A stretch of DNA of 64,000 nucleotides from Aquatica leii (taxonomy: Eukaryota; Arthropoda; Insecta; Coleoptera; Lampyridae): NCBI GenBank assembly GCA_035610365.1, contig CM069432.1, forward strand, positions 239,658,104-239,722,103, read 5' to 3'. Positions 21,241 through 32,175 of the stretch are shown here, piece after piece. Every line of letters starts with the position of its first letter. Position 1 is the first letter of the stretch. Made by a program: the position numbers and the translations under genes. The notes beneath the pieces are model-generated. The model saw only the letters and a program-made list of their open reading frames with translations. It was not told where the DNA came from and made no database searches.

Positions 21241-21828
21241 CTAAATCTGTATTTCTTCAGAGGAAAAATTATGCAAATAAATTTGATTAATAACAATTGA
21301 AACCTTTGCACAAATACTTTGTCCTTTCATATCACATCTTCACGAAATCAAAACATTTTTTTGAGTTTACTGACAACCAACTACATCCATTGACTATAAT
21401 ATATCATCAGTCATCCTCAGTAAAAAGTCTAAGAAATTTTTCAATTTTTAATCTCCAAAACATGAAACCACAGCGGAACCTGCAAATTACGATAAACCAC
21501 AGTGGTTTACACATAAGCGTCGGTTAAACTCCCAATGTACAATTGATTCTTAAAATTCTCATTAAACCAGTAAATAAAAACATTTTTACGTGTTAAAAAA
21601 ATAATTTATTGACATTAAAAGTAAACAATAATTAATATTTTGCAAATATATCATATGGCGCTTATAAGGAACACTCTTGGCTTTATTATAATAATAAAAC
21701 ACAAAAAAATTTAAACAATTTCTTGTATGTGTTACAAAGTAATTTGTTTTTATAATTTTTTTAACTAAAAAATTTTCTATGAGCCGACTTCTACCGTACT
21801 AATAAATCTATTGCGTCTTTGATTTTAC

Positions 21829-21838
21829 ACTTTATTGG
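21829..21838 (-). promoter_or_regulatory. Polyadenylation signal of the receptor gene
   Basis: On - the sequence CCAATAAAGTG lies about 20 bases after the TAA at 21857-21859. Confidence 0.7.
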
Positions 21839-21856
21839 CTAACAATAAATAAATTA

Positions 21857-22285
21857 TTAAGCAACATTTATGTGTTGAATTCTTTTAGTTCTGGATAGGT
21901 ACGAATACCAATAAAACAGATTTATTGTCAAAAACAATAGTGGAAAAAATATTCTGGACGCGCGGTCAATTTTCGAAACTGAATTGAAGCGAGGGGCGCG
22001 TTTTCTCTTTTTTCTTCTATGTCTTTGTTCTTGAAACGAAAGCCGTTCGGTGGATATTACGTTTATGTTGTTTGGTATGTAAGTTTTATCATCACTGTCA
22101 TTATTTTCTTCAGTACAACCTATACACGGAAAATTAGTTTTTAATTGTGAAGGCCTTCGTGCTGGTGTCATAGGAATAGAACAAACCGATAGTGGTATTA
22201 CTTCTAACAAATGATGTTGGCCGCCGTTTACATCTTGAAAATTTGATCGTTTACTGCTTGAACTGCGTTTTTTTGAACCAGTTTC
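21857..22285 (-). CDS. Grd: Grd-like Cys-loop receptor, last exon (TM4 and stop)
   Basis: Acceptor TTTTTAG precedes GAAACTGG at 22285. The exon encodes the Ser/Lys-rich end of the large cytoplasmic loop ([16 protein letters not shown], then [11 protein letters not shown]) and the fourth transmembrane segment: [18 protein letters not shown] followed by [14 protein letters not shown]. The KIDRxSRxxFP..F..N..YW pattern is diagnostic of TM4 in GABA/glycine-type receptors. It ends at TAA 21857. Phase 0 at the 5' side matches the previous exon. No defects are visible. Confidence 0.88.
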   Translation of the reverse strand, partial: ETGSKKRSSSSKRSNFQDVNGGQHHLLEVIPLSVCSIPMTPARRPSQLKTNFPCIGCTEENNDSDDKTYIPNNINVISTERLSFQEQRHRRKKRKRAPRFNSVSKIDRASRIFFPLLFLTINLFYWYSYLSRTKRIQHINVA

Positions 22286-22335
22286 CTAAAAATTGCATGT
22301 ATTAAAATAAGAAATTACACATTTGTAGATAATAC
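22286..22335 (-). other. Short intron of the Grd-like gene (50 bp)
   Basis: On - it starts GTATTATC after codon AAT and ends TTTTTAG. It contains an in-frame stop (GTGTAA) if unspliced, supporting removal. It is phase 0 on both sides. Confidence 0.75.
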
Positions 22336-22470
22336 ATTAAATGAAGAGTCAGATTTTTTGGATTCGTTGGATTTCCATTCTTCCTCGTCACTACTCGAAT
22401 CTGAGCTTAAATCTACGCTGAAGTAGCACTCTCCAGATCCATATTTTGTGAAATAATGGACTACTGCAAA
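22336..22470 (-). CDS. Grd: Grd-like Cys-loop receptor, end of TM3 and cytoplasmic loop exon
   Basis: Acceptor TTCTTATAG at 22471 opens FAVVHYFTKYGSGECYF, the end of TM3 and the start of the loop; the exon continues with an acidic/serine run (SSDSSSDEEEW). It is exactly 45 codons and in phase 0 on both sides. FAVVHYFTKYGSGE fits directly after the ATIIQ end of the exon 29 kb upstream. In my recollection this sequence is characteristic of insect Grd-type subunits rather than Rdl. Confidence 0.86.
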
Positions 22471-22826
22471 CTATAAGAATTTAAATTTACATTTTAATAA
22501 TATATTTGATTTAAATTTAATTTTGAAAAGTGCTAAAGTTGAATTTAAAAGGTATTATAGTTTCGTATAAAGTGTGAAGTTAAAATTAAGTTTTTAATCT
22601 TAATTTACATAAATTAATCGCAAAAAAGTACTTTGCTATGTTTGAAATATTTAAAATGCAACACGCAACTAGTTTAAGCATAATACAGAAAATCATTTGT
22701 TGTGTATAGCGGCATAGATACTTTAATTCAACCATTTTTACTTCTCTCGGTTCTATCAAAAGATAAAGAGAAAGAAACCGGAAGTGGGTGTATCCGCTAT
22801 TTTTAACAGTCTTTCTTATATAATTT

Positions 22827-23365
22827 GGTACGTATGTAAATTATTCGAATTATTTTTACAGTTTCTTATAGAGTTAATTCTTTCTAACAATTTATTCAAA
22901 TAAAACTTTTTTCTAACATTAACAGTTTATAAAATATTTGATTTATAATCTAAAGTGAATTTCATTTATAATCTAGGTTTGAATCCTGCCTCTGACGATT
23001 TTTTTAGAGAAAAATTCCATGTTTTGAAAGGAAAGCAAGATACGTTAAAAATAACAATTTTTTTCTATATTCGTTTGGCTTGTTTATACAGTGCTGTATC
23101 TTGCTTACATTATCTTTGGATGTACCCACGATAACTCTCGAACCAAAAATCTAGTAATTTAAAATTTGGTATGGAGCTCGCTTTTCTTCTTAATTTTGTA
23201 CGTATGTAAATTATTTGAATTATTTTTTCAGTTTCTTATAGAGATAATTCTTTCTAATAATTTATTCAAATAAAAAAATTTCTAACATTAATAGTTTATT
23301 AGATATTTATTTTAAAATAAATTCACAAATATAAGTTCAAATCCTGCCTGCGACGATTTTTTTAA
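22827..23365 (+). repeat. Two direct copies of a roughly 170-base repeat, 370-base spacing
   Basis: GTACGTATGTAAATTATT starts at about 22828 and 23198. Both copies continue with TTTCTTATAGAG, AATTCTTTCTAA and TTTATTCAAATAAA, and end near RGTTYRAATCCTGCCT, which resembles a tRNA B box (GGTTCGAATCC). No A box was found, so a SINE origin is only a possibility. Confidence 0.7.
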
Positions 23366-25059
23366 TGATTTGCTAAAGGGGAAAACAGTATCGAGGCGCA
23401 CAAATATAAGGGTTAGTTAATATGACAATATAGACTCAATTTGCTATATTTCGGTTATATCTTAATGAAATCGAGGAGAAAAATTTCAAAAAAAATTATA
23501 GCATGCTAGGAAGTCAATACAAACGTGTACATATCACTTCAAAATGTTTTTATGACAACATAACCTTAAAAAAATATGTAGACATTCCTTCAACATTCCT
23601 TATAGGAAAGTTGTGTGGTGACCACGCCACTTTTTTGTTTATTTACAAAAAAATATACTCTTTATTTATAAACTTCTTTATTGTAAATAGAATTTTTTTA
23701 AATTAACGTTCAGTTTTATGGCAGTTTTTGAAAACTATCAGCGTTGCACCACAACTAAGAATGTTTACCAAACCATAACGGGTACCAATCCAACGAGCGA
23801 CATAAAAATACGTATATAAAAAGAAAGAAACAACAAGCAAGGTTTTTAAGAATGGTTTGAATTTACAGTACTTTAATACATTTTAAAACTAAATTTAAAG
23901 TAACCTAATTAGAAAAAGAAATGCACAAGAAAAGTGAAAAAGAACACGTCAAAAAATAAGAGTTTTGATCAACCATAAAGAGAGAAATGGACTTATTTTA
24001 CGAGCATGCGTCTATAGATCTCAAAGAAAATCAAACAAAACATTTGATTTGTAAAAAACTTTAACTGACAAATAGAAAGAACCATAAACGAAAAGAATTA
24101 TATAAGCAAACACCGCCTAGAAGGAAAAATACTCAGATGAGACTTAAAATCTCTAGAAAAAGTAACACTATACAACGCAATTACATTTTTCTAGAAATAA
24201 GATTACAGAAAATAGACACGGAAAAGTCTGGATGACATAACTAAATTTGTATTATTCACTAAACTCCAAATGGTTCATGTTGTAGATGTTTTAAACGACG
24301 ACATCTGGGAACGCGGTCGAGTCACAAATAATTTTGTAGCGTATAATAACGATAGAAACGAGTGATTTAAAGCGAAACAATTGTGGGGTGATATAATATG
24401 GTATGCTAACAGAAACTAAGGTAGGAGTAGAAATAATAGAAACAAAGTTAATTTAAAAATCAGGCATAAAGATAATAGGTCACCGTCCTTGAGCGAATAG
24501 AAGTGATAAACAGCCACAGTCACGTATGAAGCGTAAATAATAAGCAGGCTCAGATTAAGGTAAATTTAGGTGTTGCAAAAGATGGAGGACAACGGGAAAA
24601 ATGAAAAAGACAGGAAATATAACAATTTTAGGAAAAGGCATGGTACAGAAAGATAGACCAATACAAGTAAAAATGACAAGAGTGAAAAAATGAAGATATT
24701 GAGAGCTACAAAAACGTAAAGGCACAGAAATATGAATTGCAAAAGACTACCCCAAAATAGCAAGGTAACAACGCAAAAAGGGGAGTCAGTGTATAAGACA
24801 AGTAAGAAAAGACGGAACAAAGGCACAATTGAGATATAACAAACTTTTAATAGACGGAATGGAGTATATACTAGAGGAATTAGAGACCAATGAAATGAAA
24901 CAACTGTAAAAAATAAATGATAAGATGAGTAAAGCAAGGAAATCAACCATGAGATCACCAGAGAACGATGGCGATAATGAATTGAAGAAACAGAAGAGAA
25001 TTATTACAAATAGTGGACGGCGTCCAAAAAACTAAGTAAAAATAAAAACCGGACGGAAA
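23366..25059. other. A-rich stretch, probably partly the 5' region of the LINE
   Basis: From about 23930 the + strand becomes A/G-rich with broken frames (for example MEDNGKNEKDRKYNNF at about 24582). This could be the decayed ORF1 or 5' part of the element whose reverse transcriptase is at 25.8 kb. Before that nothing was recognised. Confidence 0.35.
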
Positions 25060-26693
25060 AATTGACGTCGGAATTCAAAGAAGATTGACAAAAAAAGGGT
25101 ACAGAAAAAAGGAAGGAACCGTATTTTTGGTTAAGGAATGTAAAAAGTTTAAATTAGAAATGGTAGCAATACAAGAAATGAGATGAAAAGATAGTGGAAT
25201 AATAGAATCAGGGGATTACACAATAGCATATAGTGCGGCAAAAGGAGGTGAAAAAAAAGAGATCAACTATGAAAACAACTATGGAAATTTTGCCAAAAGT
25301 GAATCTAGAAAATCGAAAAAAATGGCATGACGAAGAATGCAAGGAAGCAATACAAAAGCGAAATGAGGCAAGAATAAAAATGATGGATAACTTAAGTAAA
25401 GAAAATCAGGAAAGCTATAAGGAAAGGTGATTGAAGGCTAAGAGGATATGTAAAAAGAAGAAAATAAGTTTAAGCAAGACAAATGAAGCAAAGTAAAAAA
25501 ATTTTCAAAGAAATTAGGACTCAGAAAGAGGGACAGTTACATTGTGTAAGGACGCGGAAGAAAATTATATAAGAAACAAGCAAAATGTAGTGAAAAGATG
25601 GAAAGAGTACTTTGAAGAATTGTTAAACCCAAATATACAAGACAAAACTGAGATGCAAAAGATTAAAAGACAGGAACAACAAGAAGAGAGGGTGGAGAAT
25701 TTGTCAACACAAGAAGAAATGATAGAGATAATAAAGAATTTAAAAAATAACAACAACATTGCATCGTAGCAGAGATGCTGAAATATAGAGGGAAAGAACT
25801 GGAAGAAAAAAGTGTAGATTGATAAAAAATAACTGGAAGAAAGGGAAGATGCCAGATGAGTGGAACGTGGCGATAATATTTTTTCTACACAAACAAGGAG
25901 ACAAGAAAGTATGCCAAAATTTCCGAGGAATAGCTTTATTAAATGTGCGATATAAAATACTGAGTATAGCAATAGCAAAAAAGCTAATGCCGATAATAAA
26001 AAACGAAGTCGGGGATTATCAAAATGATTTTAGAAAACATCGAAGAACACTAAATCACATATTCTCATTAAGACAGATTCTAGAGAAAAGTAACGAATTT
26101 ATTGTTGATATATCTCTCCTTTATAGACTACCTAGATTACATAGAAGTGTACAAACTACATAGCCAGAAGGGAGCCAAATTGAAAAAAGTATTTTTGCAA
26201 ACGGAGGAATCGTCAAAAATTACGGGACATAAACTCTCAACAAAAAAGAAGAGCGACTGCAGAGTATTTGTGAAGGCAGGATATTAAGAAGAATTTTTTG
26301 GCTTAGTCAAAGATAAGGGAGAATGCAGGAGTAGATATAACTGAAGGAGAGATATAATAGACCAAGTCTAACAAGCAAAATTAAAGGCAGTAGAATACGG
26401 TAGTTTGGACATATGGAAAAGGAAAGTAAAAAAATCTATACGTGGATTTTTTTAGAAAAGCGTTTGCGTTGGATAGATACAGTGGAGAAGGATTTGGACG
26501 TGGCAAGACTGGAAAACTGGAGAAGAGTAATTGGGGACAGAAAGGAATGGAGCAAAGTGAGCGAAAGAGTAGTGCAGGTGCAGGATCAGACACGGAATGA
26601 CTACCCTGTGCTAGAAAATTAGTCAAGAAACTCTAAAAAGAGACCATGGCCCTGAATGGGCTGCAAAGCACTAAGGAGTAAATAAGTAAGTGA
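25060..26693 (+). mobile_element. Non-LTR retrotransposon (RTE/craft-like LINE) relic
   Basis: Frames on + show, in order: an endonuclease fragment (KLEMVAIQEMR, then GDYTIAYSAAKGG at about 25155-25250); a linker (RKKWHDEECKEAIQKRNEAR, 25233-25430); a pre-RT segment (VVKRWKEYFEELLN, 25542-25769); a reverse transcriptase N-part (MPDEWNVAIIFFLHKQGDKK, CQNFRGIALLNVRYKILS, YQNDFRKHRRTLNHIF, 25819-26163); and a C-terminal part (RLRWIDTVEKDLDVARLENW, DRKEWSKVSERV, 26413-26622). The catalytic FADD region is missing. The 3' end reads GGGCTGCAAAGCACTAAGG and ends in TAAG-type short repeats. Many stops show it is dead. Confidence 0.85.
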
Positions 26694-27855
26694 GATTTTT
26701 TTTGTACTTTAAGTACAAGAAGCGACTATAGTTTAGCAAGAAATAATATAACCAATTACAAAACATATCAATAAAAAACATCAAAAAACCATTGTCGAAC
26801 CAATATTTAATATTCAATTCATTATGACATGTTTCGGCCTTATAATAACACATGAGTCATCTTCAGATACTACAAAAAATAAATATATCAGGTTATAATG
26901 AATCTTAAAGTTAAAGTTAAAAATGTCATAAAATTATAATGATAGTTGGATAAATAACAATTACAATACACAAGTGTAAATAACGATATCAATGTACATA
27001 CCTAATAAGCACTAACAAATGTATATAATAAAAATTGTCTATATTGTATAAGTAAAAAAAAAACATTTAAATAAATAAATAACTATACTACATAATTGCA
27101 CAAACAACCTAATAATGCACGTCTAATGTTAAAATTAAATAAACCAAAACAACATGTGGGACTAGATATGTATCAAAGACGTATAAAATTGTAGAAAATC
27201 AATAAATAAAATTTCCTAAAGTGAAAATTAATAATTTAAACGCAATTGCAAAACGTTTGAAGAGTATACGAAAATTAAACAACCTACAACTCAGTAACTA
27301 GACAAAAAAGAACTTGTTTAAGACTTTTTAGAATGCTCAAACAGAAAAAACCTATTTAAATAATGTTAACCAAAATATAAACAAAGTGCTTAGCACAGCC
27401 ATATTCAAATATTAAAAAAAGCATAAACTAAGCAACCTAACTAAAAAAAATGTTTGTACTTTTTGGTACCAAACAAATGCCGTAGAATCTCTAGAATTAA
27501 ACAAAATAATAAGACAGATATTGAAAGAATATATTAGAAAACAATAAAAACATAACAATTTTAAAAAAATAATTAAATTTAATCAAAATTGTAAAAAAAA
27601 TTATGAAGAGTTCTATCAAACTAAAGTTACAAACCATGAGGATAATAAAAAAAAATTCAGAAAAAGTCTGTTCCTTCATGCAGACGAAATAGAGAATTAT
27701 CTCCAAGAAACGAAAAACAGAAAATTTGGTGGCGGTGGAGGATTGAGTGTAACAGCAATGCTATAACTAAATGATTAAAAACAAAACCTTTAGACATATT
27801 ACTCAATCACTGCAGTAATTTTATTAAAAAAGGAATGAGATTCAAAAAAAATTAT
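26694..27855. other. A-rich intronic stretch, nothing recognised
   Basis: No supported ORF or terminal repeats were seen. Confidence 0.4.
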
Positions 27856-28260
27856 AACAGGTATTCTGGGGTTTGCACAAAGGAACATTTGCATACGGTT
27901 TGCATTTTAATCGAAAAAGTAACAGAATACAATAAATATAGTATGTAAATGGCTATAGAAATGGAAACGTTGAAACCAGCCATGAGATATCTCTGTCTTC
28001 GTATTTCACTCTTGTTACAAGCATCATTTATTAATGTAAAGCTATAGGTCTGTCAATGCATTTGTGGAAGTACAATTGAGTGTTCTACCACTGCTGAAGA
28101 ACCCAAAAATGGCGAATCTGCCGTCCAGTGGTTCGCTCTGGTGGCATTTTCACGTTTGCTTTGATATTGTTACATTACAATGTTTATACGTTGTGGTTTT
28201 AGTTTGCAACTTATTCAAAACTTTGAATTTGAACTCCAAAATGGAACCCAGTTCTTGTTA
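27856..28260 (+). repeat. Palindromic repeat family B, copy 1
   Basis: AACAGGTATTCTGGGGTTTGCAC begins a segment matching 31234 onward in direct orientation for about 200 bases. Its second half (GTCAATGCATTTGTGGAAGTACA to TTATACGTTGTGGTTTTAG) matches parts of copies 2 and 3 in inverted orientation. No coding capacity was recognised. Confidence 0.75.
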
Positions 28261-28397
28261 ATTTGATATTTATTTTTGTAATTTTACGGTAATATTAAAC
28301 AAAATATCTAATTGTATTGTTTGTTATTGCAAAAATAATACTTCTAAAAGTTTCAAGTTATTTGCAGTATCTACTAATGATAAGGAGACAACAGTGG

Positions 28398-28946
28398 TGT
28401 AGTAGCATGACTAAAGTGCACATGCACCAAGAATGTTCTTAAAATAATGAACTTTTAAACAAACTTAAAATAAACAAAAATATATTTAATTACAATAATA
28501 TCTCAAAGGGAAACATAAATTACAACTGGAATTTTGATAGGACAAAGAAAATGCCAAATCAACGTAACTACCAAATACGGATGTTTAAGCAGCGCAATAA
28601 TTTCGAATTAATCGAATACAAAAACTTACTTACAACTTTGATTGACAAAGACGAATTTAAAAATGTAAAATAACTTTCTTAAATCAACGTGAAATTAATC
28701 AAAATAAAATACATAAAACGCATAAAATCAACTCAATTGCCTGGTCTTTAACGAAAGAAAACGCACAAACTCAAACGACGGTTACTAGCGCTGGTAAAAC
28801 CTTCATACGGGCGACGTTCGCCAGAGGTGCATCCTGTTCCTGTTCAAGACCGTATAGACCGTACACAATTAAGTCCACTCTCCGCAGACGCTAGACCGCC
28901 GTAGAAGATAGCCCATAAAAAAATTAGCGTTAACATGACTACTACA
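28398..28946. repeat. 549-bp unit with inverted ends (solo LTR or MITE)
   Basis: The left end TGTAGTAGCATGACTAAAG and the reversed right end TGTAGTAGTCATGTTAACG form an imperfect inverted repeat. TGTAGT..ACTACA ends also suit a Ty3/gypsy LTR. No convincing target duplication was found, so MITE and solo LTR remain open. Confidence 0.5.
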
Positions 28947-29790
28947 CATGTCTCAGAGCCAAACTCACGCATTACACTCTTCGCTATATTACAACTTAAA
29001 ATCGATTGACCAGTTTTTATTTATGTAGTGATATCTGGAAAATAGTCTTTATTATTCTTAACTGTTATAAGTTTTAATTTTTTGCTATTGTAAACCGTTT
29101 TTGACAGTTTTTGCGCATTTGTCAACATAACCGTCAAACTTTTTTTGAGATTTTTTGAGACTTTGGGGGCCTTGTAGTCTCTGTTCGAGCAATACACAAA
29201 CTTAAAACAAAAACTTACACACTCGTACTTTTAGACTTTTGGTATTGGTATATCATAGAATCTTTTTCTTTTTATGCAAACCTTCTATTCCTTTTCTTTT
29301 AGACAGTCACTTTATGAAACATTTTTACAAAGTGTAGTTCTAAATTTGTTCTGCAACGATACCGGCATTTTTTGTAGTCACTGGTTACAATTTTTCACCG
29401 TTTTTTATTGCCATTCGCATTCTCTTATTAAGGCGTTAACGTCTGTTCTAAATTTAATTGTTTATTGGTGTTTTCACTGTCAGTTTAATACTGATAATTG
29501 GAATTACAAACTGAATCAAAACCTTCTCAAGTATAGTCGATGCTTCAGATGCATCAATTGACTCGACATTATAAAGTTAATGTGGATCAAACAGCTTAAT
29601 TTCTATATCGTGTTTGATTTTTCTTGATTCTTAAAAAATATCTTCTCTTGAAGTTTCGATTTATTAGTATTTTGTAGTTCTTGTATTTATGAGATATTTT
29701 TCTAAAATATACAATTTTATCAAATGTTTTTTTTAGTTTAATCCTGTTTCAGCATTTTTTGTACATATTTACAAAAACTCAAATTTACAG
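28947..29790. other. T-rich intronic stretch, no gene seen
   Basis: No family was recognised. The end (TTTACAG at 29784-29790) is the acceptor of the P450 pseudogene exon. Confidence 0.4.
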
Positions 29791-30464
29791 TACACACGAA
29801 TTCCGATGTTTAGTAAAAAAGTACGAGACTTTTTTACAATCCTGGTTAAAGACACCGTCAAACTTAGAAGAGAAAAAGGAATTGTTCGACCAAACATGCT
29901 TCATTTATTAATGGAAGCACAGAAAGGACAATTAAAATATGAAGAAAATCACTCTCTTCCAGAAACGGGTTTTGCAGTTGTAGAAGAATCTGAAATTGGC
30001 AAAACGCAAAGAAAGCATTAAGTCCAAGTTACGGACGAAATTATGACAGCCCAAGTTTTAATATTTTTCTTTGCTGGATTTGAAACCGTATCTACAATGA
30101 TGAGTTATGCCTCTTACGAGTTGGTTGACGAAACGTTAGAAGATTCAAACGGAGAGTTTACGTACGATAATGTAACAAATATGAAATATCTTGATATGGT
30201 GATATCGGGTAAATTTCTTAAGTGTGTGTTAAATACAATTTACAAAGTAGTATTTCAGAGGCTCTAAGAAAATGGCCGCCTGTTATAGTTGCGGACAGAC
30301 GTTGTGTGAAACCGTTTACCATAGAACCTAGAAATCCTGGAGAACCTTGTTTACATTTAGAAAAAGGATCTGTAATAATATGTATTTCTCATTTTAATCT
30401 GCATAATAATGAAAACATATGTGAAGTATGCATTAATAAAAGCAACGGCCCAGTAATTAATTAA
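29791..30464 (+). pseudogene. CYP9-like cytochrome P450 pseudogene fragment
   Basis: Exon 1 (29791-30208) reads KVRDFFTILVKDTVKLRREK, NMLHLLMEAQKGQ and FAVVEESEIGKTQRKH, then an in-frame TAA (30019-30021), then TDEIMTAQVLIFFFAGFETV (the I-helix AGFET motif) and STMMSYASYEL. A deletion joins YELV to DETLEDSNGEFTYDNV. A 50-base intron (30209-30258) splits the Glu codon of the K-helix. Exon 2 reads ALRKWPPVIVADRRC, completing ExxR, then ends without the PERF region or the haem-binding Cys. The pattern is that of clan 3, CYP9-like enzymes. It lies antisense inside the receptor intron. Confidence 0.88.
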
Positions 30465-30507
30465 TTATCCAAAAGATACCAATTTTCACAAGCATATTTT
30501 TTTTAGT

Positions 30508-31130
30508 GTCACTTTTCAGATGTTCAGTTTGAAACTGCAAAAATAGATGGTACAGAACTTCTTAAGCCGTATGTGTTTTATGATTGTTTACAAGATAATA
30601 ATCGTACTAGGAAGGAAAAAAGCTAAAACAAACTGCCGAAATAGTAACTGCTGCATGTATTGATTCAACTAATACAGAAAATGTGGTATAAATATTCTTA
30701 TACAAAAAACAGTGTATATGCCTTATGTATTATGTACAATTTTAAAATGTTTTATTTTACAAAAACATATGTGTGTTGGTTCTTCTGATAATAAAGAAAC
30801 TACTAAAAGATTATTGTCGCAAAATGCATCTGTACCAAATACTACCTATAATATGGAGCAGTAACAAAAAAACAGAAAGCAAGATTCAAGATGTGTTCCA
30901 AGCTAGAGACTAAGTTCAAATAAAAAACTCTACAAATCTAACAAGAATTGAAATTTCTGGAAACCGATAAACGCAAAGGTACAAAGTGGTCAGAGGAAAA
31001 CATAACCAGAAGGTTGAAACTATATATGGTTTATACAACTGAAAGTTATAATAAAACCATCAGCTAAAACCGTGTATTTCCAATCATTAGAACACTACAA
31101 CATCGAATTCGTAAATTAAAATTTAAACTA
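30508..31130 (+). pseudogene. THAP / P-element-like transposase relic
   Basis: After an acceptor TTTTAG the frame reads CHFSDVQFETAKIDG and TELLKPYVF, the second half of a THAP domain (CxxHF..QFE..., then LKP). About 400 bases on, another frame reads KGTKWSEENITRRLKLYMVY, a stop, then VFPIIRTLQHRIRKLK. This resembles the kWs.edi..al.l..l and LP..rTL region of THAP9/P-like transposases. No catalytic residues were found. The call rests on short motifs. Confidence 0.55.
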
Positions 31131-31233
31131 GGTATCTTTGAAAATGTACTGGAGGGTTTAAAGTAATTACAGAGGTTGATATTCATGTTCCTACTAGTGT
31201 AAAATTCTTGTCGCATGTTTAAAGTAAGCGTCT

Positions 31234-31720
31234 TAACAGGTATTCTGAAGTTTTGCACGACGGAACGTCTGTATACGGTTTGCATTTTAATTGAAAAAGT
31301 AACAAAATATAATAAATATGGTATGTAAATGGCTACTTAAATGGAAACGTTGAAAGCAGCCATGAGATGGTTCTGCCATCGTTTTTCATTCATATGTTAC
31401 TACCATCATTTATTAATATAAAGCTATAATCCTGTCAATGCATTTGTATATTGTAAGGTAACAACGTCAATGCAAATGTAAAAATGGCACCAAAGTGAAC
31501 CACTGGACGGCCGTTTTGCCCTTTTGGGACTCTTCAGCAGTATGAGAACACTCTACTGTACTTCCACAAATGCATTGACAGTCCTATTGCTTTGTATTAA
31601 CAAATAATGTGATCAACATGAGTGAAATACGATGACAGAGCCATCTTATAGTATAAATTTACTATGGATGAATAATAGTAAGTAAATGGCTATACAAATG
31701 TGATGGAATAATGTGAGAAC
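31234..31720 (+). repeat. Palindromic repeat family B, copy 2
   Basis: The first 200 bases match copy 1 directly. The remainder carries an inverted version of the second half of copy 1, so GTCAATGCATTTG at about 31435 is mirrored by CAAATGCATTGAC at about 31572. Confidence 0.75.
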
Positions 31721-31879
31721 TGGTAGCAAATACTAAAGTTTATATTAAAATATTTCTGTTGAAATATATTTTAATTTTTTTGTAGTAACACACTCCGAAC
31801 ACTCGCATAACCTTAACATGTACATATATTGCGTGGTTACTTTATTTTTAAAAATTCTAATTGAAGCTAATTATGCTTA

Positions 31880-32175
31880 AGGTGGTGCGTAATTTCATTG
31901 CCACGTTGCAACAAAATGGAAACGTTGAAAGCTGATTTTATACACGCGTAATTCAAATAAGTTTTGAACAAACCGCGGGCTAAAACCACAACGTATAAAA
32001 ATTGCTAGGTAACAATGTCAATGCAATGATTTTAACCAGCATTATTTGAATTACTCGGGTATAAAATCATTTTAACGTTACCATCTCTATAGCCATTTAC
32101 ATAATATTATTAATGCATAGTAAATTTATACTATGAGATGGCTCTTCTATCGTATTTTATTTATGTAGATAAAAT
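31880..32175 (+). repeat. Palindromic repeat family B, copy 3
   Basis: It contains TGGAAACGTTGAAAGC and the reverse complement of the GTTGTGGTTTTAG segment of copy 1. ATTATTTGAATTACTCG mirrors CGTAATTCAAATAAG within it, making a long imperfect palindrome. It ends with the TAAATTTATACTATGAGATGGC words also present near 31650. Confidence 0.65.

Noticed and set aside
24566..24958. 130-codon hydrophobic ORF on - resembling a membrane protein
   Set aside because: It is the antisense of an A/G-rich stretch upstream of the LINE; purine-rich DNA gives Phe/Leu/Ser-rich antisense frames by composition.
25565..25978. 137-codon hydrophobic ORF on -
   Set aside because: Antisense of the LINE reverse-transcriptase region, whose + frame has clear motifs.
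29274..29561. 95-codon ORF on + as an upstream P450 exon
   Set aside because: Phe/Leu-rich composition without any P450 motif; the recognisable pseudogene exon starts only at 29791.
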